The notes under the pieces: model-generated | What the model was told of the DNA's origin: nothing | Databases searched by the model: none | What the model saw: only the letters and a program-made list of their open reading frames with translations | Shown: piece after piece, positions 11,151 to 22,699 of the stretch | How the letters are laid out: the number at the start of each line of letters is the position of its first letter | Position numbering within the stretch: the stretch's first letter is position 1 | Made by a program: the position numbers and the translations under genes | Assembly (NCBI RefSeq): GCF_004664715.2 | Contig: NC_051070.1 | Location: 70,188,200-70,252,199, forward strand | Length of the DNA stretch: 64,000 nucleotides | Direction: 5' to 3' | Source of the DNA: Peromyscus leucopus | Taxonomy: Eukaryota; Chordata; Mammalia; Rodentia; Cricetidae

Positions 11151-12610
11151 GCTTTATTTAAAAAAAATCTTTTCCACTTTAAGAATGGGGAATATTATTA
11201 CACTGCAAGGAGTTAGTATCTGTGTAGTTTCTACAATGATGGCTCGAGAATGGGAAAAAATAAATGAAGGGATAACTAACTTACTTAGGATTTGTCAATC
11301 CTAATAATATATAATGTCAATTATAATTATTATCAGTTTGGTAATTCATATTTTACCCTTAAAAAGTGGCTTGATAACTGCCAAATATGAAAAATTGACT
11401 GATAAGATGCAATCCCCAGAAAAACTTACTATTGATAAGATACAAGCCTTTAAAAGACATGCTAATAAAACTAAGAAAAATATTAAGGCACAAACAGAGG
11501 AACAGAACCAACTGCTTCATTATATGATGAAAATGAAGGGAAATGGCCAAAGGTTATTAGAAAAACAACCTTAGTTTATCCAGTTACCATACAAGAACAA
11601 CTACCAGACAATAGGTACCCACAAGGCAAGGCAGAAGTTAACTGGAATCCTGTAGAAATGTTATATTTGACAAGATTTAAGGAAGCAGTAGTTTCATATG
11701 CATTTACCTTACATGAAGCAGATATTAAAGTCATGGGCAACTCAGAACAGAATTATTCCCCAAGACTGGAAAGGTTTAGCTAAAGCAATATTGGAAGCTG
11801 GTACTATGGAGAACACAGTGAAAAGAGGAAGCTAGGATCATAGAACAATGAAACAAGGCTATAGGAATTGATATTTTCCAAGACCAGTTTTTTTTAGGTG
11901 TGAAGCCAGTATGCTGATTTGCAAAGACAGTTTGGATTGATTTGATGATTACACCTTGGCCCTATGTTATCTAGCAGCTTTGAATGCTTGGGACAAGGTT
12001 GAAGAATCAAAAAAGAGTACTGAGTCATTTATTAAAATTATACAAGGCCAAAAAAGAAGCCCTCACTGATTATTTTTTGCAAAGATTGACTTCAACTGTA
12101 AATATTATAATATCATATCCAGAAGTTAGATAAATATTAATTAGATCTTTGGCTTTTGAAGATGCCAATTTAGAATGCAAAAGGGTGATTAGGCATTTAC
12201 AGGCAAGATCAGCACCCATAGATGAATGAACGCAAAATACAGCTGATATTGGATTTCACACTTATGATACTATTTTGATATAAGTGATTTCTAAAAAAAT
12301 TAAGAAAAATAAAAATTTCAGATCTTTTAATTATGATAAACAAGGTCATCTAAAAAGAGATGATGGACATCAAAGAACTTCCATATGGAGTTAGCTTTCA
12401 ATGTGGCAAAGTTAGCTACTGGGCAAGAAACTGCCCTTGCTTCAACTGCTGACATTATGCTCTCCAAATTGGATAATCAGGACACAAAAGAAGGCAACTG
12501 CTGAACTTTGCCAAGACAAAGTAGGACAATCCTTCAAAATTCCTGCTTTGCAGAAAATCTGTCAGATATTCTAGGCCTGTAACTGAAGATGGATGCCCCA
12601 ATGTTTCAGA
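11150..12610 (+). pseudogene. Broken gag of a class II (betaretrovirus-like) endogenous retrovirus
   Basis: Short open pieces (11086-11304, 11314-11574) and many stop-broken stretches downstream resemble a retroviral Gag. A matrix-like start (MGNIITLQG) near 11186 is followed by a capsid-like part at about 11700-12240, with wording such as LAFEDANLECKRVIRHLQAR and SAPIDE. A decayed zinc-knuckle area lies at about 12300-12450, where cysteines are lost. Stops and frameshifts run throughout, so no Gag protein can be made. Pro, pol and env are not visible: the internal region is only about 3.1 kb. The cricetid mysTR group is a possible family, but this is unproven. Confidence 0.65.
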
Positions 12611-13110
12611 GGAACCTTGGGTGACTGTCCAGACAGTCAGCTGCTTCTGGAGCTTTTTGGAAATTGTTTGCTCTGTACTTCCTATTTGCTCAGGTAATAT
12701 TAAATCCTTCTTGGATCTCTGATGGGGATTGAAAACTAATTAGTTATACTGTTTTCTTTGTTACTGAATTTAGAAAAGAAACTTACAAAAGAGATGTAAA
12801 GTGTATAAGGTTGAGAAACATAAAAGCTTAAGTTGTTTAGCTAAGAAAATATTTTGAGGTCTAAAAAGATATTTTAGGCTGGCAATACAAGTTATGATAA
12901 ATGTAGTTTAGGTGTAAAATTTTGCATTCATCAAAAAAGGATATATAAAAGATTATTTTCTCTGGATTGGCTAAATACAAATGGACTGGATATTGTGAAT
13001 ATAATTCTTACTTGCTCTTCTTACTTACTTCTTAATTGCTCTTACTGTATATAGTTTTACTGTGTTAGAGTCAAATCCTTTCCCTTTTATTTAGACAATA
13101 CCAGATAATT

Positions 13111-13147
<37 letters not shown>

Positions 13148-13369
13148 GTTTTTCAAGACAGGGTTTCTCTGTGTAGCTTTGCGCCTTTCCTGGAGCTCAC
13201 TTGGTAGCCCAGGCTGGCCTCGAACTCACAGAGATCCACCTGGCTCTGCCTCCTGAGTGCTGGGATTAAAGGCGTGCCCCACCACCGCCCGACTGTTGTT
13301 CTTATTGTTTATAGTTTTACTGTGTTAGAATTAAAACCTTGCATTTTTATTTCGACACAAAGGGGTAGA
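12611..13369 (+). mobile_element. 3' internal part of the retrovirus, with a polypurine tract
   Basis: This is AT-rich and without a readable frame. It ends in 'acacaaaggggtaga' (13355-13369), a plausible polypurine tract placed directly before the 3' LTR. A B1 has inserted near its end. Confidence 0.55.
13112..13292 (-). mobile_element. B1 SINE
   Basis: This minus-strand B1 has a long T tail and the typical core. A probable short target duplication 'ttgttctt' occurs at 13107 and again at 13296. Confidence 0.88.
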
Positions 13370-13905
13370 TGTTGAAAGATAGTTGATAACACTGTGACAC
13401 TCTGGGACTGTGTTAATAAAGCCAGGAATATGGATAGAGAAGATACATTGAATGGAGGAGGGAGGGACTTGAATTTTTCATGCTTTTTTTTTGATCTGGG
13501 AATTGTGGAGAGAAGGTCAGCTGGTCACTCTGCCATTTCTTTGATCTATCAGGTTTCTTTCTTTCTCTCTTTCTTTCTTTCTTTTTTTTTTTTTTTTTTT
13601 TTTTTTTTTGTTTTTTCGAGACAGGGTTTCTCTGTGTAGCTTTGTAGCTTTGTACCTTTCCTGGAACTCACTTGGTAGCCCAGGCTGGCCTCGAACTCAC
13701 AGAGATCCACCTGGCTCTGCCTCCCGATTGCTGGGATTAAAGGCGTGCGCCGCCGCCGCCGCCGCCGCCGCCGCTGCCGCCGCCGCCGCCGCCACCACCA
13801 CCCGGAGATCTATCAGGTTTCTACACTGATATTTGACCTCCGAGTTTTTGTTGATAATAGAACAATTAGATTAAATGCTTCAGACATGATGTTTTATTAA
13901 AGCAA
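13370..13905 (+). mobile_element. 3' LTR of the endogenous retrovirus, with a B1 insert
   Basis: The LTR begins TGTTGAAAGATAGTTGATAA immediately after the polypurine tract. It shares the AATAAAG region and the 'gatctatcaggtt' and 'aatagaacaatta' stretches with the 5' LTR. The B1 at 13585-13803 lies at a different point from that in the 5' LTR, so the two SINE insertions are independent. Confidence 0.75.
13585..13803 (-). mobile_element. B1 SINE with an internal CCG expansion
   Basis: The flanking duplication 'gatctatcaggttt' is seen at about 13542 and 13806. Near the SINE start the usual 'gcgtgcgccaccaccgcccgg' is replaced by about 15 CCG units (13748-13793) with a single CTG interruption. 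Confidence 0.9.
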
Positions 13906-15912
13906 CGGCAAAGTAGCTAATACACTGGCAAATATTTGTCAATCTCAACTTCAGTCTTCTGTGCCACAGTCATGCTTCTCTGTCCAGTATCTGCCCAGTT
14001 ACTGCTTATTCTCTGTGCATGCCAGCATAGCCTGTGTTTGCATTACCATGGCCTGAATGTCTCCCTCTCAGTGTCCCTGCATGTGGAAATTTTACTAGTA
14101 TCTAGAGCTGTTGGTGGCAGGCAAGAACAGTATGTTTCCACTGGGTGGATTGGCTGTTCTTAATTCTCAACTTAGCTAACTTCGATTTTCTTTAGCTTAT
14201 TCATGAGTAGGATCTATTGTGCCTTTACCTTAATTCTTTTTCATCCGATCACATAGACACAGCTTTTAATCTGGTATCTTATCTAGAAGTCCTATGGTAG
14301 CTTGATCTGGAAAGAGACTTCACAGAATTTCCTCCCCTGTGTTGCTCTGTTTCAAATTTGAACATTAAAGAAACTACATTAATTGAAAGACCGGCGTGGT
14401 AGAGCATTTACTTTTTATATTGCTCTATATATTCAGGCCCTAGACACTGGGATGGCTCATATCTGTTTGTGATCTGCCAGCTCAGTTTCTTGTTGACTCC
14501 CTACTCCTCATTTCATGCAGCTTTTCTTTGTTTTGGGTTAAGTATGTGTGTAGCATGTTGGCAAATGATGGTGCTCCTTCTGAAGTTATTCCAAAAAATG
14601 ATACTCAGGAGGGAGTGTTGTATGACACTATTCCTGGTGAGATATGGACAAAATGGAGAACATCCATTCACTCCAGATAGAGAACTAGCAACAAAGTAAA
14701 GGACAGATATCACCAAAGGCCAAAGAGATGAGCCAAAATTTTTGTTATTTACAGGAATATTAGAGAGGTTACTTACAGGAGCAGAAGTAACAGAAAAACA
14801 GCTGTATCACCAAAGCCCATGCCAGTGTGGGTGACAGCTCATAAAAGCTGGATGTCTAGAGTGCACTATACAATCTACAGGTAATTCAATAGTCAAGAGA
14901 GTGCACTTTTCAGGTAGTTACATTGGTCTAGCTCTTTCCAAGCAACTCAACTGGTTTCTACTTTGTTTAGGCAGTTCATCTTATCCAAGAGTGTATCTTA
15001 GCCCTTGTTACTGCTTATAGCTGTTTATGGATAGAGAAGTCTAGTGAATATAGTGAAGTTTTGGGGCCTTCCTCCAACTTTTGAGTACTTACTTTCTGAG
15101 CATAAGAAGCTTCCCTTGGGATAGAATGTTTCATGCGCATTAAGGAATCCAGTTGTTTTACCTACCCTCTAACATTCTTCCTTAAAATATACTATTATTT
15201 TAATTTCCTTTTAACAACCTATGTTTTAAATCTATGCTTACCTACAGTATGGAAGGTTAACTTTTTGAGGAAACTGCTATGCAACAGGCAAACTTGTTCT
15301 TCTAGGTTCCCGGTAGTCTTTTGGGTCTCACTATATCTTTACAAGTCTATGTGCAACCCAGGGCTGCTCTCATGGAACCATCCTTCCCAACTGTCAGTCT
15401 AGCTGGCTGTCAGTAACACAGAGTCAGTACCAGATGTAAAGACAAAGATTGCAAGGACTCCCCAGTGACCTCAAGTAATTTCGTGGGGTGGATTGCTTAT
15501 AGTTTATCTTTGACTACTTCACCTGTGATGGCTCTTCTTCTCTGGGTGTAACTTTCATAAAGGAAATATGTTTTTCGCTAGTCCAGATACCTAGACCTAC
15601 ATGTAAGCTGCTATCATCTTTAAGATAAACTGACAGTTTAAGTCACGATAGTTGTAAGATTTTGACTGTAGAAAATATTTTTCATATATTTTATGACTTG
15701 GTTTTTCTTATTTAAAGATTTCAAGACAATGTATTAGAAGAAAAGTTGCTCATAATAACTGTTACCAAGTTTTATAGAAGGGTGTTTTACTTAGAAACAC
15801 ACTTCTGATGTGGAGAGCACATGAAGCAGCCATGGCTGGGACTCTCTTATCTGGGTGTGCAGGTGTGCTTCCCAGCAGGGTTCCCCCAGAGGGGCTGTGC
15901 TTAAGGAGCTCC
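13906..15912. other. Intergenic DNA, no gene seen
   Basis: There is no V exon, RSS or confident repeat. Several short open frames occur on both strands, with no recognisable protein content. Confidence 0.4.
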
Positions 15913-15951
15913 CATATTTGTTCAGCTTGTGCTGTCATTTCAAACACTGTG
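15913..15951 (-). promoter_or_regulatory. 23-RSS of TRDV1
   Basis: Heptamer CACAGTG (15945-15951), 23 bp spacer (15922-15944) and nonamer ACAAATATG (15913-15921) are present. The nonamer is weaker than those of the alpha V genes, and the spacer lacks the CACCTG element. Confidence 0.92.
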
Positions 15952-16509
15952 AGCTGGTTCCCCTAGAGCACAGAAATAGTTCATTGAATCTTCCACCTGG
16001 GAGGCTGAAATGATGAGGCTGATGGACTTGGCTGACCTCTGGAAGATGACAGAATAGCGGCCACTGCTTTCATTGTGATGAGAAGATGAAATCTGACGAG
16101 TAAGGAAAATCATGTCTCCACTGGGAGGTTGTTTGTACCAATAAAGTTGGTAAAAGCTCATACTTGTCTCATATGAACAGTCCATGGTGACCTGTTCCCC
16201 CTCCTGCTTGGTTATAGCTGGTTGTACTTGAGTTGCTTTTTGGGCTACAGAGGATCCTGTGGGGCAATTAGAGAGCAGAGCTGAAATTGTAAGGTTTAGA
16301 ATAAAACACTGTAAGAATTAGATTAAGACCCAAAGATCCATTCTGCTTGCTTTGCCCAATGCCTGGTCCCCCTCAGGTTTATGTAAAGCACCATATGCCT
16401 GGAGCAGTACTTTCTACTTAGAATCATAAGCTATAAGTAAAATATCCATACCAGAGTAAGCGAAGGCCACCAACACACAGAGCAGGTTTCGGGGAAGCAA
16501 GTGACACAT
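15952..16509 (-). CDS. TRDV1: T-cell receptor delta V gene, TRDV1 orthologue
   Basis: This is an intact germline V segment used in delta chains, and possibly alpha chains. The leader exon is 16452-16509 (MCHLLPRNLLCVLVAFAYS, donor GTATGG), the intron is 195 bp, and the V exon is 15952-16256 after a CCCCACAG acceptor. The splice gives AYSGSSVAQKATQVQ, which parallels the human TRDV1 leader and start ([17 protein letters not shown] as remembered). Cys23 is in TMDCSYET, Trp41 in LYWYKQ and Cys104 in YFCALGE; CALGE is the TRDV1 germline CDR3 start. No stop or frameshift is seen. The longer leader exon (58 bp against 49-52 in the neighbours) fits TRDV1. In human the gene follows TRAV22 and TRAV23; here it follows the TRAV22-like gene and precedes TRAV17. 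Confidence 0.94.
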
Positions 16510-17079
16510 GTCCCTCTCTATGATTGTATCTGCTCTGCTCAGCTCAGCATTGGATGACTGAGTGCCTGGCAGTGTGCATGTGTGCTGTCTACATCCTTAC
16601 ATTGCACCCCAGCCAGGAAATGGGGGTTTGTATGGTCATGGGCCACAAGTCCCACATACAGAGAGAAAGCGTGTAGCTTACCTCAGACTTCTATTTGTTT
16701 CCTTGCCTTTCTTCATAATTAAAAGAAGCAGAGCTTAAAGGGAGCATGAGAAAAATCTACCCATGCTGAGCAGAGATGCTGAACAGAAATATTTATTGAT
16801 TGTTAACATATAATTATTTTTCTCCATTCAGCATCTAATATAATTTTATTTTAAAAAAACCTCACAGGTGTTTGTATTTTTTGTGAAAACATTGTTATTG
16901 AAAAGGATTTTAGCACCTTTTTTCCTTCCTTACAGAGTACTAGGGCCTATTTAAATTCTGAAATTAACAAAGTTACTTCTAAATCTCAGGATTAAAGGCC
17001 TGAAATTCAGAATTTCAGAAGTTATTCATTTATTTATGTTTTGTGAAGTTATAACGGGAATAAATATTAGTTATTAGGA

Positions 17080-17270
17080 GTAGGGGAGATGTTTCAGGGT
17101 GTCAATTGCTTGCTGTACAACATGAGTTCCTATATTTGAATTTAGGCATTGTAGGGTGCACCTGTAATCCCAGCATTGGGAAGCAAATACAGAAAGGCTT
17201 GGACTCACTAGCTTGTCAATTTAGTCTGATCAATGAGTTGTAGATCCAACTTGGGCTCTATGGCTGCTTT
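17080..17270 (+). mobile_element. B2/B3-like SINE, diverged
   Basis: The pieces 'ggggagatgtttcagggtgt', 'tacaacatgagttcctatat' and 'gcacctgtaatcccagcatt' follow the order of a B2/B3-type SINE. Confidence 0.5.
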
Positions 17271-17639
17271 CTAGGGACTCCCATCTCCTCCTAGCCTCTC
17301 TTCCTCACTTTGAGACTAGCCAAATCCGAGCCCATTGCCTAGGTACTCAAGCCAAAGCCTATGACCCAGGGCCCTAATCCCTGTCACCTGATTTATTGAG
17401 ATCTTCTGGTTGCCTTATATGGCTTTGAGACACAAGACTTGTTCACCCTGCCAGAAGATACTTGTCCCAAAAACTTAGACTAAGCTGTTGGAGGCACATA
17501 GTAGAAGGACCTAGTGGAATGCAGCTGACAAGCAGGAGATGCCTGTATCCCTTAAATATCAGACAAACTGAAGACACCATCAGCTCAACACCACTATGAA
17601 TTAGCCCCCTCCTGAACACTGTAAATACTTATGCTAAAA

Positions 17640-18235
17640 GAACAAAAAGAAAAGAAAAATTCAACCAACAAACTAACTCCAGATGCATAAATACCAATGC
17701 AGAAATAAAAATGTGAAAATACCAACTAATGTATCTCCTTCCAAACCAACAAATCCTATAATAATAACACTTACTAAAAATGTCATGAGTGAATTTCCAG
17801 ACAATGAGTCCAAAAGAATGATTATAGCTATGATCAAAAACTCAAAGAAGATAAAGAGATGAATTCAAAATAGAGTTTGAATTGTTAAAGAAAATCCACA
17901 CGGAAAATGATTCTGGATATGTGAAAAAAAACTGAATAAGTCACTTAAAACTTTCAGTAGAGCTGGGCAGCAGTGACATATGCCTTTAATCCCAGCACTT
18001 GAGAGGAAGAGCCAGGCAGATCTCTGTGAGTTTGAGGCCAGCCTGGTCTACGGAGCAAGATCCAGGACAGGCACCAAAACTACACGGAGAAACCCTGTCT
18101 CAAAAAACCAAAAGAAAACAAAAACAAAAACAAAAAAATTTTCAGTAGAAAGCTGCACCAACACATTGGATCATAAAAAACAAAAAGCAAGGGATGGAAG
18201 ACAAAGAAGAAAAATTGAGTCACTCAATTAAGATC
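17640..18235 (+). mobile_element. L1/HAL1-type fragment split by a B1
   Basis: The A-rich sense-strand text ('gaatttccagacaatgagtc', 'caaagaagataaagagatga') resembles the ORF1 region of old L1 or HAL1. A B1 interrupts it at about 17962-18140, and the target 'ctttcagtaga' is repeated as 'ttttcagtaga' on the other side. Confidence 0.55.
17962..18140 (+). mobile_element. B1 SINE
   Basis: This plus-strand B1 ('gctgggcagcagtgacatat' to 'aaaccctgtctcaaaa') ends in an A-rich tail and is flanked by a target-site duplication. Confidence 0.88.
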
Positions 18236-19570
18236 AATAAAAAAATTAAAACTAAACAGAAGAATGTTGGAGCACCATGAACTGTTTTCCTGACTCTCAT
18301 CTCGTTGAAGATAAAACGTAACCAACAGTCCTGGCTTCCCTGCAGAGACAAACCAGAAATCTTCACCCACACCTTCCTTCCTTCTCACCCCAAACCACTG
18401 GGACTTCAGTCAGTCAAAGATCGGCTCAGACAAATGACATCAAAACAGGCATGTGAGGCTGAAGTCTCCAGTAGGTTTGTGGAGAGGCAATGGCCCAGCA
18501 AAGGCGGACGGTGATGACAACACTGTGGGGATCTTAGCAGAAGTCTGGGGAAGGAGAAGCATGAGAGCGAGCATCACCTGTGTCCAGATGTTCAATGATG
18601 TTATTCCTTGCCATGGGAGCATGCCCGTGCTTGATGCTATTCTGCAGTTGTTGTTATAGCTTTTAGGATAACAAATGATCTTCACCTACAATACTGTGAA
18701 TATGTGAACATTATCCAAAATAAACATTTCATTCTTCAGACACTGAGGGAATGAAGACTCTCCTTGACTATATGCTGAAAATGCACCTGGTGAAGGAATT
18801 TATGCCAAACCCCAAATCACAAAAGAAGACTTTTGCTTGACTACTGCACGAAGACACCCAAAAGGGTGATAATTGGGTTATTCTAAATCCACTTGACCTC
18901 ACAAGACTCTCTGGTTCCTTTATAAAATTTCCAACCTCACATCCCTTATAAAGCAGACTCCCGCTGTGGTGTCCAGAGCTTTCCAGTTCTCCCTTCTTCA
19001 TTCTGGCTAATGCCTCTGCTCTCATACCCACTCCAACCCTGACATGGTATTCTAGTTTATTCTTGTACATTTGTGTTCAGTGTTGTATACTCTTATCAGA
19101 TACAAGTGTTTACAGGTAAAACTTCAAAATTGATGGAATACACAAACTGCTAAGAGCCAATTGACTTTTTAAAAACTTTTTTTTTGTATTTTGAAAACCT
19201 TGTGGTTGTGGAAGAGAGTTTGGAGGCTGTACTTTAAATTAAATGTCTTCTACATCCTTTTGCTTTGATTTTAGAAACAGTTCCACTACTAGGTTTTTAG
19301 AAACATTTTCACTACCAATTGCTAGCATGCAATTCACAAGCTCAAGCAATTCTTCTGCTTTAGACTCTAGGTAGGTGGGGATACCAGAGCCTTCAACTAT
19401 GAGGTATGAACATATACCTTAATTAATAAAACACTTTCCATGGAATTCTGTTGGCATTTTTGTGGCATCATGGAAGTGTTAGCAAATAGGAGGCCCCTCC
19501 CCCATTTTGTGTACTGCTGGGGACCATAAAATCTGCAGTTGCTTCTATTAACTGTAAAACTCTTAGACAT
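18236..19570. other. Intergenic DNA, no gene recognised
   Basis: Open frames of 60-100 codons at 18305-18685 and 18768-19070 (both strands) have no recognised content. No RSS is present, so these are not V segments. Confidence 0.35.
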
Positions 19571-19571
19571 T

Positions 19572-19800
19572 CAAGATGGCTCAGTGGACAAAAACATCTG
19601 TGACCAAGCCTGATGACCCATGTTAAATGTCCAGGACTTACAAGGTGTAAAGAGAGAGCTAACTCCAGCAAATTGTCCTGTACCTCCACTCATGATGTGG
19701 TACACATACCTGTGCATACACACACACTTTCTCTCTCTCACACACACACACACCTCTCACACACACATACACAAAACATGCAAAATACACAATTCTAAAA
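19572..19800 (+). mobile_element. B2/B3-type SINE with a (CA)n tail
   Basis: The stretch 'caagatggctcagtggacaa' and the later 'ctgtacctccactcatgatg' fit a B2-type SINE. It runs into CA/TC repeats at 19718-19775. Confidence 0.6.
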
Positions 19801-19839
19801 TTATAGTTTAAGACTGTCTTTAAAAATTATCACATAATT

Positions 19840-20165
19840 GTAGCCCACCGTCTCCAAGTAAACACACAGGGCTTATATTAATTAAAACTGCTCAGCCATT
19901 AGGTCATGTTTACTACTGACTAGCTCTTACACTTAAACTCAGCCCATTTCTACTAATCTATATGTCGCCACATTTTCCGTGGCTTTACCTGTGTGCCATT
20001 ACATACTGCTCTCTGGATGGCAGGCTGGCATCTCCTCACTCAGCCTTCCTCTTCCCAGAATTCTCCTCTGCTTATCCTGCCTATACTTCCTGCCTGGCTA
20101 CTGGCCAGTCAGCATTTTATTAAAGCAGTGTACAAAAGCACTATGCCACAGCACATAATTCTCAC
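19840..20165 (-). mobile_element. LTR fragment (rodent ERV, antisense)
   Basis: The motifs 'cacagggcttatattaatta', 'tatacttcctgcctggctac' and 'ggccagtcagcattttatt' are shared with 50190-50530. They mark an antisense LTR of one common rodent family. Confidence 0.6.
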
Positions 20166-20228
20166 ATTTAAAAACAAAGAAAACAGTATAACAGACACAT
20201 TTGCACCTAACAATAACACTGAGCAGAT

Positions 20229-20367
20229 GATAAATTACACTTTGTCTCCTGAAGATCTCTCCCTCTCCTTCTCTCATGCCATGAAGTACATCTCATTCTG
20301 ATGCAGACTTTTTTTTTCATTCAACAGGGATTGAGGACTTTGCTCCACCTGCTGGTGGTCATCTCTG
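20229..20367. repeat. Inverted-repeat arm 1
   Basis: This arm is nearly the reverse complement of 21934-22066. It contains 'ctcctgaagatctctccctc', 'catctcattctgatgcagac' and the CTCF-like 'ccacctgctggtggtc'. Confidence 0.88.
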
Positions 20368-20399
20368 TTGTCTACTCACTCCTGTGAGAGAAAGAATAA

Positions 20400-20706
20400 A
20401 TATCATTAAGTCTCAGGGTTCCTCTGTGTATCCCTGGCTGTCCTGGAACTTAACTCTGTAGACCAGGCTGGCCTTGAACTCATGGAGACCCACCTGCCTG
20501 TCTCCCAAGTGTTGGGATTAGAGGCATGTTCCACCCTGGCACAAATACAATTTTTTTTTTTTTTTTTGAGAAAAGGTTTCTCAGTGTAGTTTTGGTACCT
20601 GTCCTGGATCTTGCTCTGTAGACCAGGCTGGTCTCGAACTCACAGAGATCCAATTGGCTCTGCCTCCCGAGTGCTGAGATTAAAGGTGTGTGCCACCACC
20701 ACCTAG
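20400..20706 (-). mobile_element. Two adjacent B1 SINEs
   Basis: Two minus-strand B1 copies stand head to tail: about 20411-20545 ('gttcctctgtgtatccctgg') and about 20553-20706 ('gagaaaaggtttctcagtgt'). Each has its own T tail and core. Confidence 0.85.
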
Positions 20707-20799
20707 CAAATGCAATTTTTGAATTAGGAAAATCACGAAGGCTTTACTCTGCCCCTTTAGAGACACTTGTTTTGAGTTCAGAATGATGATACCTTAAGA

Positions 20800-20802
<3 letters not shown>

Positions 20803-20864
<62 letters not shown>
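20803..20864. repeat. (TC)n microsatellite
   Basis: About 31 uninterrupted TC units are present. Confidence 0.97.
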
Positions 20865-20867
<3 letters not shown>

Positions 20868-21880
20868 CTTAGTTAAGTTGGATCATGTTAAATTCAGGAG
20901 TTCAGGCAGAACATTCTAGGTATGGATGGAACCAGAACCATCTCAGTAAGTAGAAGGAAGCAACTGTGGATGTCTAATGTGGATGGAAAGGCAGGTTTTA
21001 TGCCATTAGGTTATTCACAAGGAGCTAGCTGTTTTGAATCTTCTCGAAAGCTGCAGGCCCGAAAGCTGGATGGCATCCTGGGGCATCCTGATGGAGGTGT
21101 CACCAGTCCAGAGTGGAAGAGGAGTTTTTTAAAACTCACATACTTGACATTCCTGAGTGTGCGTGAGAGACTGGATGTGTTCGTTATGAAGCTTTTGCTC
21201 TGTTGCGTAAGTTATGGTTGTTGCAGAGGCTGTGTGTTTCTAGAGAAAGGTAGTTTTCCTTTCAAACGTCTGAAAAAAGATTTCATTTGAACCAGTATCT
21301 TTTCATTCGACACTCTTCCTGATTTTAAACTTAGAAAGTATTTGACACACACCAAAAGACAAAAAAAAAAAAAGTTTTAAAATTATCTTTGACCTTTGTC
21401 CCACTCCATTTGTGCTTTGTGACTTCTTCATTTAACAATAAATTATCTATCCCCCCCCCCAAAAAAAAGTTCCCAGGTATGTACTTCTTGCTTAAAGTTT
21501 CCCTGCTTATGATTTTGTCTGGTGCCCCTATTCTCTCGTTCCTTCATTCAGATATGATGGGGATTATCCCCACAGGCTAGGCAAAGGCCTCGGGCTGACA
21601 ATGCTGCTGCTGGGCTCTTACCTAGTAAGAACTGGGTAGTTTCCTTCCCACAGATAGAACTCCTACTCTGACTTCACACTCCAGTTCTTTCAACAGGCTC
21701 CAACCTTTCCCAGGTATTTTGGACTGAAAATTTTTCTGACATAATGAGCGTTGCCCCATTTAAGAAATCCTTTTCCTTTGAAAGAATCATTATGTACTTC
21801 AGGTGGAAATATGTATTAATAGGCACACAATGTCCTCTTAATACATAATTTATTAATATGTATGACCAGCAGCAGGTGGT
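20865..21880. other. Spacer between the inverted-repeat arms, no gene seen
   Basis: A 122-codon open frame (20922-21290, plus strand) starts with a Met but matches no protein family that I recognise and has no gene context. Confidence 0.35.
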
Positions 21881-21923
21881 CAAGTTAGGCTAAGTTAATT
21901 CTAACTTAACTTAGCCTAACTTG
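21881..21923. repeat. Perfect 17-bp palindrome arms
   Basis: The arm 'caagttaggctaagtta' (21881-21897) and its exact reverse complement (21907-21923) surround a 9 bp loop. The second arm recurs at 23046-23062 inside an LTR-like stretch. CTCF-like motifs flank the hairpin. Confidence 0.93.
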
Positions 21924-21933
21924 GCTAAGTTAG

Positions 21934-22066
21934 AGAGACGACCACCAGCAGGTGGAGCAAAGTCCTCAATCTCTGTTGAATGAAAAAAGCCTGCATCAGA
22001 ATGAGATGTACGTCATTGCATGAGAGGAGAGGGAGAGATCTTCAGGAGACAAAGTGTAATTTATGA
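21934..22066. repeat. Inverted-repeat arm 2
   Basis: This is the reverse complement of 20229-20367, slightly shorter through indels in the T run and the 'ccttctctc' part. Confidence 0.88.
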
Positions 22067-22079
22067 CAATATGAGGTTC

Positions 22080-22690
22080 ATCAAGGTATAAATAATTACA
22101 TGCATACATGTATATACATAAACAAATAACACTAAGTAGAACTACTAATGATCTGGCTTTACCACTTGTGGGCATTTATCCAAAGAAGCTGAGGTCACCA
22201 TACAAAAGGGATACCTGTATATGCACGTTTATTACAGCACTATTCATGGATACTAAGATCTAGAACCACCCTGGTACAACCTGTCAATGGATGAAGGAAA
22301 TACTGTAGATAAAATACAGTCATAAAGATGAATGGAATCATGACATTTGTAGGGAAATGAATGGAATTAGGGATAAGATGTTAAGCAAAATAAGTCAGAC
22401 CACATGTTGTCTGTGTTCTGATCCATATATCATGTGTAAAAAAAAGAGAAAGACATAAAGGTTATCAGGAAATAGAACTAAGGCAATTAGGGAAGGAGAG
22501 TGAGACCAGGCATAGGAGAGAGAGGAGAGGACAAGAGGGTGAAGGCAGGATGACATTATCTAAATAACCACAAATACGTTCATTGAAATGTCACAGCAAA
22601 AACCTCCCACTAATTTGTACATTTCATGTGTGCTGGTAATTATGATAAGTATATGATTATAGAAAGGATCAATTAAAAAAATTTCTCTGC
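22080..22690 (+). mobile_element. L1 ORF2 end / 3' UTR fragment
   Basis: The stretches 'gtgggcatttatccaaagaa', 'caacctgtcaatggatgaag' and 'aaataagtcagacc' are the sense end of L1 ORF2, followed by a G/A-rich 3' UTR. Confidence 0.8.
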
Positions 22691-22699
22691 TAATCTCAT

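Noticed and set aside
18305..18685. Possible V or leader-like frame (VMLALMLLLPQTSA)
   Set aside because: No Cys-Trp-Cys pattern, splice donor or RSS in the neighbourhood.
20922..21290. 122-codon plus-strand open frame as a gene
   Set aside because: No recognised family, signal or splice context; it lies between repeat arms.
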